A stretch of DNA of 64,000 nt from Myxococcales bacterium (GTDB taxonomy: Bacteria; Myxococcota_A; UBA9160; UBA4427): positions 85,964 to 149,963 of the forward strand of contig JADFNE010000001.1 of the NCBI GenBank assembly GCA_022563535.1, written 5' to 3'. The position numbers were made by a program, and so were the translations under genes. A model generated the notes under the pieces. It was not told the DNA's origin and searched no databases. It saw only the letters and a list, made by a program, of their open reading frames with translations. Within the stretch, counting starts at the first letter, position 1, and each line of letters starts with the position of its first letter. This document shows positions 1 to 7,542 of the stretch, piece after piece.

Positions 1-354
1 GGCCGCTCGGAAGTCGGAGATGGTGCAAAGGGTGTAGGTGAGGACCACGGTGTCGACGCTGTTGTCGTCGAGCGGGACTTCTTCGCCGGGTAGATCCAGC
101 CAACGCACTTCGACAGGCGAGGCGTCGAGGTTCTCTTGCGCCTTGCGGCGCATTCCTTGACTGGGTTCGAGTCCGAAGACGAGTTCGACCTTGCTCGGAT
201 CGTAGAATTGAAGGTTGAGGCCGGTGCCCATCCCAATCTCGAGCACGCGGCCCCGTGCGTGGGGGACGACCTTCTCGCGCTGTTTGCAAATGGGAGCCGT
301 GCCGCAGGCAATGCCGATGAAGTGGGGCAGAACACGGTCTTGGTAAAATCCCAT
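1..354 (-). CDS. Class I SAM-dependent methyltransferase (3' part cut off by window edge)
   Basis: The reading frame opens at an ATG (354) and runs off the left edge without a stop, giving about 118 N-terminal residues. Around residues 37-46 it has the SAM-binding motif I (VLEIGMGTGLN), followed by an acidic loop (GLEPSQGM) and a motif-II-like stretch (VDTVVLTYTLC). This is the layout of the small type-11 (UbiE/phospholipid methyltransferase-like) enzymes. The substrate cannot be told. It diverges from the GST gene across a 185-bp gap that must hold both promoters. Confidence 0.85.
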   Translation of the reverse strand, partial: MGFYQDRVLPHFIGIACGTAPICKQREKVVPHARGRVLEIGMGTGLNLQFYDPSKVELVFGLEPSQGMRRKAQENLDASPVEVRWLDLPGEEVPLDDNSVDTVVLTYTLCTISDFRAA

Positions 355-539
355 GCAGATCTCCTTCGGGCGCTCGGTCGGAAGGATATCGCAGATTCTC
401 CAGTGCGAATTGGGCACGGAACCAACTAAAAAATGTGAAGTTTTAATTTCGCTCCGCATCGCGGTAGAATCGCGACCTCGACCCAAAACCAGCGCCCATC
501 AAACCCCCAACGCGTCGAAAGTCCTTAGGAGGAACCATC

Positions 540-1160
540 ATGCCCACCCTACATGGAGTCGCTGGATCGCCATATGTACGCAAGGTGATCGTCGCACTCG
601 CTGAAAAGGGAATTGAATACGAGCACGTCAACGTCATGCCATTTGGTCAGTCCGAGGAATACTTCGCCATCAGTCCATTGGGCAAGATTCCGTGTTACGA
701 AGACCAGGGAGCCGCAATTCCCGATTCGTCGGTGATCATCGGTTACCTCGAACAAGTACATCCGACGCCGGCTCTTTATCCAGCGGATCCGATCGAACGC
801 GCCCAGGCGCTGTTTTTCGAGGAGTATGCGGACACGAAGCTCGTCGAAGTTTTGCTCACGGTGTTTCGCCAGCGCTTCATAAACCCAAACTTCTTCCAGC
901 AGGATCCGGATGAAGAAATCGTCAAGGAAGCTCTCGAGGTGAAGATTCCACCGGTTCTCGATTATCTCGAAGCGCAAATCGCCGACAAACCGTTCCTGGT
1001 CGGAGGGCACTTTTCGGTGGCGGACATTGCGGTCGCCAGTCCATTCGTGAACTTCGCCATAGCCAAAGAGACGGTGGATGCGAGCCGCTGGCCGCAGCTC
1101 GCCGACTATGTCGAGCGCATACACGCCCGTCCGGCGTACAAGACGGCAATCGAGGCGTAG
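540..1160 (+). CDS. Glutathione S-transferase family protein
   Basis: This 206-residue protein has the usual GST length. The N-terminal thioredoxin-like half begins MPTLHGVAGSPYVRKV, with Ser10 in the GSH-activating region, and carries the cis-Pro motif KIPCYED and the GSH gamma-Glu-binding PDSSVI. The C-terminal half is the alpha-helical domain with the N-capping/hydrophobic-staple segment FSVADIAVASPF. The start is fixed by a strong AGGAGG ribosome site nine or so bases before ATG. It is expected to be a cytosolic conjugating or isomerising enzyme with unknown substrate. It stands alone between a divergent and a convergent gene. Confidence 0.9.
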   Translation: MPTLHGVAGSPYVRKVIVALAEKGIEYEHVNVMPFGQSEEYFAISPLGKIPCYEDQGAAIPDSSVIIGYLEQVHPTPALYPADPIERAQALFFEEYADTKLVEVLLTVFRQRFINPNFFQQDPDEEIVKEALEVKIPPVLDYLEAQIADKPFLVGGHFSVADIAVASPFVNFAIAKETVDASRWPQLADYVERIHARPAYKTAIEA

Positions 1161-1228
1161 GATCGACGGGGCGCGCAGCGGGATCCAGGTCGGTTGACTT
1201 CGGGGTACTGGTTCGCCTCCAGTATCCG

Positions 1229-2062
1229 TCAGTCTCCCTTGAAATCCGGTGTTCGCTTTTCGACAAACGCCTTCATTGCCTCCTTGAGATCGTTCGAACC
1301 CAGGTTGGCGACCATCGTCCAGAGTCCATTGAGCAGCAGACTCTGGTCGGTGGTCAGGTTCTCTCCCTGCTGCAGCATGAACTTGGTCCCGCGCACTGCC
1401 AGCGGTGGGTTTTCTGCAATTTCATTCGCCAGCTTGTGAGCGGCTTCGACAACGGCCTGCTGGTCGGCAAACACTTCGTTGACGAGCCCGATTTTTTCGG
1501 CCCGAGCGGCGTCGATGTCTCTGCCGGTATAGGCGAGTTCCGCGACGTGTCCCTTGCTGATGATTCCCGGGAGTCGCTGCAAGGTTCCGACATCGGCGGT
1601 AATGCCGATCTTGGTTTCGCGGATGCCGAAGAGCGCGTCCGCCGAAGCGAGTCGAATATCACAGGCGGTCACGAGATCGATTCCGCCGCCGATGCAATGG
1701 CTGTGAATCGCAGCGATGACCGGAACGGGACAGTTGGCCACTGAAGTAATGGCGGCCTGAAAGGACCGCGTGACTTTAATCTGGCGCATGTTGGCTGTCG
1801 CCTGAGAGGTAGGTTTCTCACTGTCGATCCCGACGCCGCCACCGTTGATGGCGGTGAGGTCGAGTCCGACGCAGAAGCTCTTGCCTCGGGCAGCCATTAC
1901 GATCGCGCGCACATCGGGGTCATCGCCCAACTCCGCCATGGCGAGGGGAAGATCGTGCCAGAACTCGTAAGCCATGGCGTTGCGCTTCTCGGGTCGATCG
2001 AGCCACAAGGTGGCGACGTGGCCGCTGCGTTCGATCGAAAAAACGTCGGAAGAAAAATTCAT
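1229..2062 (-). CDS. Enoyl-CoA hydratase/isomerase, delta(3,5)-delta(2,4)-dienoyl-CoA isomerase-like
   Basis: A crotonase-fold protein of 277 residues. The oxyanion-hole segments are AARGKSFCVGLDL and CIGGGIDLVTACDIR. The block ITADVGTLQRLP and the upstream GIRETKIG match the ECH1 (dienoyl-CoA isomerase) pattern, and all three acidic residues that family uses are visible: Asp in GGIDL, Glu in RETK, Asp in TADVG. It probably shifts double bonds during beta-oxidation of unsaturated acyl-CoA. The frame is open further upstream, but ATG 2062 has a good AGGAG site seven bases ahead, so that start is chosen. It diverges from the membrane-protein gene at 2235. Confidence 0.88.
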   Translation of the reverse strand: MNFSSDVFSIERSGHVATLWLDRPEKRNAMAYEFWHDLPLAMAELGDDPDVRAIVMAARGKSFCVGLDLTAINGGGVGIDSEKPTSQATANMRQIKVTRSFQAAITSVANCPVPVIAAIHSHCIGGGIDLVTACDIRLASADALFGIRETKIGITADVGTLQRLPGIISKGHVAELAYTGRDIDAARAEKIGLVNEVFADQQAVVEAAHKLANEIAENPPLAVRGTKFMLQQGENLTTDQSLLLNGLWTMVANLGSNDLKEAMKAFVEKRTPDFKGD

Positions 2063-2234
2063 TCGGGCTCCTGGAGGCTCTCGGGTCAACGAACCAGAGC
2101 CGAACCATAGCTCGGCCAGATGCTCTCAGAGAAGAACCTCGGGGAGTTCCTGTTCCCGCGCACCTCTGCGCGTCTGCAGGTCTCCTTGCCGGCGAAACCG
2201 CGCGCCACGCCGCCAATTCTGTCATGCTTGCCAG

Positions 2235-3269
2235 ATGACAGAGCAACCGGTGCAGGCATCGTTCAATTCCGACGCTGAGAATTCGATCCATTCCAGCAAA
2301 GCCAAGGACGCAGCGCCGAGCAGCCGGTCCCAGGCGTTGGTCTGGTTCAAGAAAATCGCCCCCTGGGCGATTGCCGCGGCGATTCTGTATGCGCTGTTCA
2401 GCGGCGTCCCGATGGCAGATACCTGGCAGGCGATGCGCTCCGCGCGCCTCGAAGTGTTCATTCCGGCGATGATGCTCGCGGTACTGCTTTGGTTTCTCAT
2501 CGACTCCGCAGCGTTCGCGTTCTTGTTCACCCGGTTCAATGAGAAGCTCGATTGGAGCGAAGCCCGATCGTTGCGGGGCATGACCTATCTCTTGACCCCG
2601 ATCAATTGGAATCTCGGCACCGCAGCGGTGATCCTTCACTTGCGCAGTTCGAAGCGGATTGGCGCCCTCGCTTCGACCAGTTCGATGGCCTTCTATCAGT
2701 TGATCGACGGTGTGGTTTTGGCCAGCTACGTGGGCCTCGGCGCGATGCTGCTGCCTGCGTCTCCCGAGGCCGAGTCGTTGCGAAGAATTTCGCTCGGCAT
2801 TGTGATCTTTCTGGCCGGGTCGATGTGGATCTCCATGGGGTCTCGTCCTCGCTGGGGATGGCTTACGCGCTTTCGCAATTTCGGTTTCTTCCGCTCCCAC
2901 CAGGCGGCGACTCTTCGGGACCTGGCCGTGTTGAGCCTGATGAAAGGCGTCTATTTTGCGGTATTCATCGGCGTCTACTGGTTGGGCTGCCTGTCGTTCG
3001 ACATCGATCTGCCGCTGCAAATCGCAGTGGCGGCGACGCCGGCCATTCTGATCGCGGGTTCGCTGCCGATCACTCCGGCGGGCCTGGGTACCCAACAAGC
3101 GGCCATGCTCTACTTCTTTGCGCCGTACGGGGACGAGGCGTCGATTCTCGCGTTCGGTCTCACGTTTCCGGTGGCGTTGATTCTGTTCCGCCTGCTGGTG
3201 GGTCTTCCGTATCTCAAGGATTTGCCGAAGTTGCGCAAGGCGATGGCCGAACGAAACGCTCAGTCTTGA
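2235..3269 (+). CDS. Polytopic membrane protein, lysylphosphatidylglycerol synthase TM-region (UPF0104/AglD-like) family
   Basis: The 344-residue protein has a polar N-terminus (about 35 residues) and then roughly eight hydrophobic segments (for example WAIAAAILYALFSG, FIPAMMLAVLLWFLID, IAVAATPAILIAGSLPI). The segment SLPITPAGLGTQQAAML matches the conserved PxxxxGxG-Q block near the end of LPG-synthase-type flippase domains. No C-terminal aminoacyl-transferase domain is present. Members of this family move or help make lipids, but the substrate here is unknown. The frame stays open upstream to 1974; ATG 2235 is preferred because the protein before it would run antisense into the crotonase gene. 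Confidence 0.75.
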   Translation: MTEQPVQASFNSDAENSIHSSKAKDAAPSSRSQALVWFKKIAPWAIAAAILYALFSGVPMADTWQAMRSARLEVFIPAMMLAVLLWFLIDSAAFAFLFTRFNEKLDWSEARSLRGMTYLLTPINWNLGTAAVILHLRSSKRIGALASTSSMAFYQLIDGVVLASYVGLGAMLLPASPEAESLRRISLGIVIFLAGSMWISMGSRPRWGWLTRFRNFGFFRSHQAATLRDLAVLSLMKGVYFAVFIGVYWLGCLSFDIDLPLQIAVAATPAILIAGSLPITPAGLGTQQAAMLYFFAPYGDEASILAFGLTFPVALILFRLLVGLPYLKDLPKLRKAMAERNAQS

Positions 3270-3270
3270 A

Positions 3271-4074
3271 CTATTCGTGGAGCTTCGAGAGCGGGTTTTC
3301 GGCGAAGCGGGGAAAGCGGTTTTTGTATTCGGTGTGGACCCAGAAGTCGAACGCGTCGGAGACATCGCAGGTTCGGAGACCCGGGTAAGTGCCTTCGAGA
3401 CCGGCTGCGCCGATCGCGCGTCCCTGGGACATGACGCGAAAACTGGTTTCGAGGACCAGATCCGGGCGGGCGAAGTAGACGATGGATTCACCGCGGGCGA
3501 GGTTTGAGAGTTTGTCTTTGACCTCGTTCTCAAGACATGCTGGGGCACAGAGATGAATTTCGTGAGGTCGTTGATCTTGCGGCAACAGGGCGGCCGCTTC
3601 GATGACCTGACGGCAGCCGAGCGAGTGGGCGACGACTCGTACCCGGCGGTTGTCTGATGCCAGCGATGCGAGGCACTTGGCAAGATCATCGGCGCGGGTG
3701 CTGGCTTGTAGGCTTGCCTGCAGAAACTGTGCGACGAAGCGGGCGCTGAGTACGGCGGCCTGTTCCGCCAGGAACCATCCCGCAGTGGAGAGCGGCGAAA
3801 TGCGCCGTGCGTGACGGATCATTCGGTAGATGTCCCAGGCCGTCTTGGCGCCGCTGGCCAGGGGCACGGCAACGCCCCCGAGATTGCCCGAATCCCAGTG
3901 GTAGCCGAGTGCTGCCGTCGCCCAATGATGCGTCTCCACCAGCGCGCGATGCCCGACCAGCCAGTGATCGAAGCGCTCGGGGTTTTCGCCTCGTGCGAGG
4001 AACCCCTTCACGTAAACCGTAACCTCCCGGCCGTCTGCTGCGTTCGGGGTGAGGGGAATTAGATGTTCGATCAC
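3271..4074 (-). CDS. Alpha/beta-hydrolase-like protein
   Basis: A 267-residue protein with a nucleophile elbow A-H-S-L-G at about residues 149-153 (Ser151), preceded by a strand RVRVVAH and followed by a helix, as in alpha/beta hydrolases. The early segment VKGFLARGE resembles the first strand and oxyanion turn of DUF726-type hydrolases. No signal peptide is seen. The frame is open to 4167, but the GTG at 4074 has an AAGGT ribosome site and leaves an 83-bp divergent spacer to the racemase-like gene; starting at 4167 would overlap that gene. It converges on the membrane-protein gene with a one-base gap. Substrate unknown. Confidence 0.7.
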   Translation of the reverse strand: MIEHLIPLTPNAADGREVTVYVKGFLARGENPERFDHWLVGHRALVETHHWATAALGYHWDSGNLGGVAVPLASGAKTAWDIYRMIRHARRISPLSTAGWFLAEQAAVLSARFVAQFLQASLQASTRADDLAKCLASLASDNRRVRVVAHSLGCRQVIEAAALLPQDQRPHEIHLCAPACLENEVKDKLSNLARGESIVYFARPDLVLETSFRVMSQGRAIGAAGLEGTYPGLRTCDVSDAFDFWVHTEYKNRFPRFAENPLSKLHE

Positions 4075-4157
4075 GAACGTTCTACCTTGCGCCGAAGCGG
4101 CGGCAACTCGTGTTCGTTGTGCATGGGCATAAGGGTAGGGTACCTTCGAGACGCATC

Positions 4158-4853
4158 GTGAATACACAGCATGGCTTGATCACAATCATTCATACGAGTT
4201 TTGTGGCCGTCGAGGGGCTTACCGAGTTGTTCGCCGAACTCGCACCGCAAGTGACCCTGCGACACATCGTTGACGATAGCCTGTTGGAGGAAGTGCTGAG
4301 CAACGGTTGCGTGACGCCCGGGGTGAGAAAGCGACTCGGCGCCTACCTCGCAGCCGCCGAGCAGATGGGCAGCGACCTCATCTTCAGCCAGTGCTCCTCC
4401 GTAGGGGAGGCGGTCGACGAAGCGTCGGGCGAAATCGCGATTCCGGTCGTCCGGATCGACACCAGGATGGCAGAACTCGCATGCGAAGCGGGTACGCGTA
4501 TTGGTGTTGTCGCCACCCTGGGAACGACCTTGGAACCGACATCAGCGTTGATCGAAAAGACGGCCGCCACGATGTCACGTTCCGTCGTGCTGGAGCGAGT
4601 GCTGGTCGAGGGGGCGTTCGACGATCTCCGAGCGGGTGATCTCGAGCAACACAACGCCAAGATAGTCGACGCGGTGCGCGCACTTGCGAAACGGGTCGAC
4701 GTGGTGGTGTGCGCCCAAGGAAGCATGGCGGCGATCGTGCCCTTGCTCGGAGAGACTCCGGTTGCAGTTCTGACGAGCCCGCGAACCGGCGTGGCCCACG
4801 CGATCGAGGTGTTGAACGATCGACTCGCCTCCCGGCGGGCGGCGGAATCCTGA
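4158..4853 (+). CDS. Aspartate/glutamate racemase (Asp/Glu/hydantoin racemase superfamily) protein
   Basis: A 231-residue protein with the two-lobed pseudo-symmetric racemase layout. The catalytic pair is visible as Cys79 in FSQCSSVG and Cys185 in VVCAQGSM, each after a hydrophobic strand. The segment GVVATLGTTLEPT is the typical strand-loop between the lobes. The family includes aspartate racemase, maleate isomerase and arylmalonate decarboxylase; two cysteines favour a racemase or isomerase over a decarboxylase. The substrate is not known. GTG 4158 is the most likely start, since the products of longer frames are not family-like. Confidence 0.78.
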   Translation: MNTQHGLITIIHTSFVAVEGLTELFAELAPQVTLRHIVDDSLLEEVLSNGCVTPGVRKRLGAYLAAAEQMGSDLIFSQCSSVGEAVDEASGEIAIPVVRIDTRMAELACEAGTRIGVVATLGTTLEPTSALIEKTAATMSRSVVLERVLVEGAFDDLRAGDLEQHNAKIVDAVRALAKRVDVVVCAQGSMAAIVPLLGETPVAVLTSPRTGVAHAIEVLNDRLASRRAAES

Positions 4854-5039
4854 CGCTCTAGAGGGTCGCTTGCTCGAGTCCGAATCAATGCAAGAAGCCA
4901 TCGGGTGGGCGAGGCGGGGGCGGTTTCGTCCGGGACCCAACGAAGTGCGGCAACTTCGGGACGCCTGAAGCGCGATTTGACGTGAGCGGTCGTTTTGAGG
5001 GAGAATGTTTTCGCGTCCTTCCGATCGGAGTCCCTCCCC

Positions 5040-6086
5040 GTGCAAATCACGATGGTCAAAAAGCGCCTTGCGAACGGCAACCCTTGCGACAAGTGCGCGC
5101 AGACCGAAGAGATGTTGCGAAGGCGGGGGTTCTGGGATCGGATCGACGAGGTGGTCTGGGTCATCGAGGGAGACGACCAGTCCGAGGGCGCGAAGCTGGG
5201 CAAGACTCATGGCGTCGAGGTCGCTCCATTCTTCATTCTGAATCACGAGGACGGCAGCGTTGCGGTCTATACAAGTCCCCTGCGCTTGATTCGGGACCAT
5301 TTCTCGGCGCCGGCCCCCGAGTCCGTGGCCCCCCCGGAGATCGTCGCTTCGCCCTCGATGAACGCCGATGAAATTTCCGAACTCAACCAGCGATTTTCAC
5401 AAGCCGCCAACGCCGCCGACCTGGTTCGGTTCGCACTCGAGCGTTTCAAAGATCGATGCGCGATCCCATTGACGGGCGCCGAAGACGTGGTTCTGCTCGA
5501 CATGGCGTCCAAGACAGGCCTCCCCTTTCGCGCCTTCTTCGTCGATTCGGGGCGCCAGCACAACGAGACCTACGCGCTGATCGACAAACTGCGGCAGCAC
5601 TACGGAATTGAAATCGCCTGTACGCTCCCCAACCCTGAAAAGCTCGTCGCGCTACTCAATGAGAAGGGGCAGAACAGCTTCTTGCGGGACGGCCACCGGG
5701 AGTGTTGTGAAATTCGCCGGGCAGAACCGCTTTCGCGCGCGTTGCAGGACTGCGATGCGTGGATCGGACTGCAAACGATCGGCCGCGAGCTTTCTGCACC
5801 GCCCGCGTCGGAAGTCGCCGCGCTGGATTTGCTGCATCGCGGGGCGAGGGGCCCGCTCATTCGATTCAGTCCCCTTGCGAATTGGGATTCCAACAAAATT
5901 TGGAGCTATGTTCGCAAGCACGAAGTTCCCCACAACGAATTGTACGCGGCGGGCTATCGGCTGATCGGTTGTCAACCGTGCACACGCCCGGTTCGTCCCG
6001 ATCAGGCAGATCGCGAAGGGCTTTGGTGGTGGGAAGACGAACCCGATACACCCGAGAGTCGGCGACAAACTGGTGATGGGATCTAA
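5040..6086 (+). CDS. Thioredoxin/glutaredoxin-like domain fused to an APS/PAPS reductase (CysH)-like domain, catalytic C-terminus missing
   Basis: A 348-residue two-domain protein. Residues about 1-85 are thioredoxin-like, with a CxxC (Cys16-Asp-Lys-Cys19) and a cis-Pro-like VAPFFIL. Residues about 110-335 follow the adenylyl-sulfate reductase pattern: TGAEDVVLLDMA, VDSGRQHNETYALID, DGHRECCEIRR (Cys222, Cys223) and GCQPCTRP (Cys311, Cys314), the four ligands of the 4Fe-4S cluster in APS reductases, then EGLWWWED. The chain ends 18 residues after this without the family's KECGLH motif, whose Cys is the catalytic nucleophile; no other frame restores it. The GLRREQS substrate loop is also replaced. 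GTG 5040 has GGAG nine bases ahead; ATG 5052 is possible. It may be a divergent sulfonucleotide reductase or a related enzyme. Confidence 0.82.
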   Translation: MQITMVKKRLANGNPCDKCAQTEEMLRRRGFWDRIDEVVWVIEGDDQSEGAKLGKTHGVEVAPFFILNHEDGSVAVYTSPLRLIRDHFSAPAPESVAPPEIVASPSMNADEISELNQRFSQAANAADLVRFALERFKDRCAIPLTGAEDVVLLDMASKTGLPFRAFFVDSGRQHNETYALIDKLRQHYGIEIACTLPNPEKLVALLNEKGQNSFLRDGHRECCEIRRAEPLSRALQDCDAWIGLQTIGRELSAPPASEVAALDLLHRGARGPLIRFSPLANWDSNKIWSYVRKHEVPHNELYAAGYRLIGCQPCTRPVRPDQADREGLWWWEDEPDTPESRRQTGDGI

Positions 6087-6110
6087 CAAAATAATTCCGA
6101 ATCGGATCGA

Positions 6111-7010
6111 CTAGCTCTCTTCGATACTGATCTCAGTACCGAGGGTATGTCGCGACCCAGGTGCCACATCGATTTGATCATCAAAGGCATTGGCAGCTTC
6201 GATACAGAGCATGCTCTGGTAACCCTCGTCATCGAAGTCCGACATGGCTCGCGCCTTGTCCGCGCCCGGGTTCCACAGCACTGTGGTTCGGCTGCCGCGC
6301 TTTGCTACCCGTAGCCGCCGCTTCAGCACCGGATCCACGAGTACGAGCGAGTCTTCTGTCTCGATATAGACGCGATCGGTTTCGCCGCTGATTTCGGCGG
6401 CTCCCTCTTGAAGCTTGCGCACGAAGCCGTCGACCTTGTCGAGGTAGACGGCCTTTGCGAGTCCCTCGACCTTCACCTGCTCGATGTCTCCAACCCGCAG
6501 GTAGCTGTGCAGTGCGGCTCCGTAGGTGGCTTCGACCTTTGATGTGTTGTGCATCGTGAGTTGAACGCTGAGCGATTTGCCCATCTCCACCGTGAGCGAA
6601 AGCGAAAAGGCTTCGGGCCAAAGGGCGCTGGTTGCGGTTGCATTGCCCAGGCCGAATTCGATGCCACAGCCTCCATCGACCAACTGGTAGGTTCGTTCTA
6701 CAGAAAACAGGCTGATCCGCGCGAAGCCGTGGGCCGGTTTTTCCGGGTCGCTCGAGTGGTCCCCAAACCAGGGCCAACAAATTGGGATCCCACCTCGGAT
6801 CGCCTTGTCGTCGCGAAAGTGGCTCGATTCGCTCATCCAGAGAACCGGTTCTTGACCACTGGGTGTCCACGAAAGCACATGGCCCCCGTGCAACGTGATC
6901 TCCCCAGACGACTCCTCGGTCTCGATGCGCGCGGTAATGAGTCCGCCAGGCCCGCTGTGAAATTTGAGCCGCTCCCCAATGGCGTGTTGCGCGTTCAGTT
7001 TCTCTATCAC
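6111..7010 (-). CDS. D-hexose-6-phosphate mutarotase (aldose 1-epimerase/YeaD-like)
   Basis: A 299-residue galactose-mutarotase-like beta-sandwich protein. Family landmarks are ITLHGGHVLSWTP, the block KAIRGGIPICWPWFGDH with its conserved Arg and Pro residues, PAHGFAR, the catalytic-His region AALHSYLRVGD, and near the end VLWNPGADKARAMSDF followed by MLCIEAANA. These match YeaD-type enzymes that interconvert anomers of glucose 6-phosphate. The GTG at 7010 has an AGGAAG site four bases ahead and gives the family's normal length, so the longer frame to 7067 is rejected. It converges on the APS-reductase-like gene with a 24-bp gap. Confidence 0.9.
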   Translation of the reverse strand: MIEKLNAQHAIGERLKFHSGPGGLITARIETEESSGEITLHGGHVLSWTPSGQEPVLWMSESSHFRDDKAIRGGIPICWPWFGDHSSDPEKPAHGFARISLFSVERTYQLVDGGCGIEFGLGNATATSALWPEAFSLSLTVEMGKSLSVQLTMHNTSKVEATYGAALHSYLRVGDIEQVKVEGLAKAVYLDKVDGFVRKLQEGAAEISGETDRVYIETEDSLVLVDPVLKRRLRVAKRGSRTTVLWNPGADKARAMSDFDDEGYQSMLCIEAANAFDDQIDVAPGSRHTLGTEISIEES

Positions 7011-7236
7011 ATCGCTTCCTTTTCTATTTCCATGGGGGACAGGGTGGATGAATATTGCCGTGTGCATTCTAGCCGTTTCAGAGTAGCCGATGCTCTCGGT
7101 AAATCAGCCGAGGCAGACTGGTGTGTCGCCGTTGATCGCATTTAGCAATGCTAGTGCGAAGACTTCGCCTGATGGGTAGTCTTCCTCGATCCTTTCCCGG
7201 TCGGACCGGATTTGGCGTCGGAGCACCTGAAAACCC

Positions 7237-7527
7237 GTGGATTGTTCGCTGAGCGAAATCGATAAACCCCTCTACCGGGTCTGGCTTCACTCCCCGAGTG
7301 TCTTTGGGACCGAAACCGAAACCATTCTTGCGTACAAGATCGCGAAGGAAATTCAGGGGATTCCTTCGCGGGTATTGAAGGCCCTGCGTGCACAGCCGGG
7401 GGTCGATCCGGATTTGCGGCGGCGGGTAGAAGAGTTCGTCGAGAACGACGACAGTCTGACCTTCATAGAAGACGGCGCGGTGCGGAGTATCGCGCTGCTT
7501 GCGACGAAGGTCAGGCTGTCGGATTGA
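7237..7527 (+). CDS. Small hypothetical protein
   Basis: A 96-residue frame limited by an upstream stop two codons before the GTG at 7237. The product is soluble-looking and charged (YRVWLHSP, YKIAKEIQ, RVEEFVEND), with no motif I recognise. It ends 15 bases before the start of the large membrane sulfatase-fold gene on the same strand, so the two may be co-transcribed. The ribosome site is weak. The even amino-acid composition, the position and the spacing favour a real gene, but no family evidence is visible. Confidence 0.5.
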   Translation: MDCSLSEIDKPLYRVWLHSPSVFGTETETILAYKIAKEIQGIPSRVLKALRAQPGVDPDLRRRVEEFVENDDSLTFIEDGAVRSIALLATKVRLSD

Positions 7528-7542
7528 GGGAGCAACGCTTCG

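Noticed and set aside
1920-3689. 589-codon minus-strand frame across the membrane-protein gene
   Set aside because: It is Arg/Gln/His-rich with no domain and lies antisense to a clear membrane-protein gene; it is a GC-rich shadow.
6060-6110. Frameshift that would restore the KECGLH end of the APS-reductase-like protein
   Set aside because: None of the three plus-strand frames after WWWED contains a Cys-Gly motif before the convergent gene.
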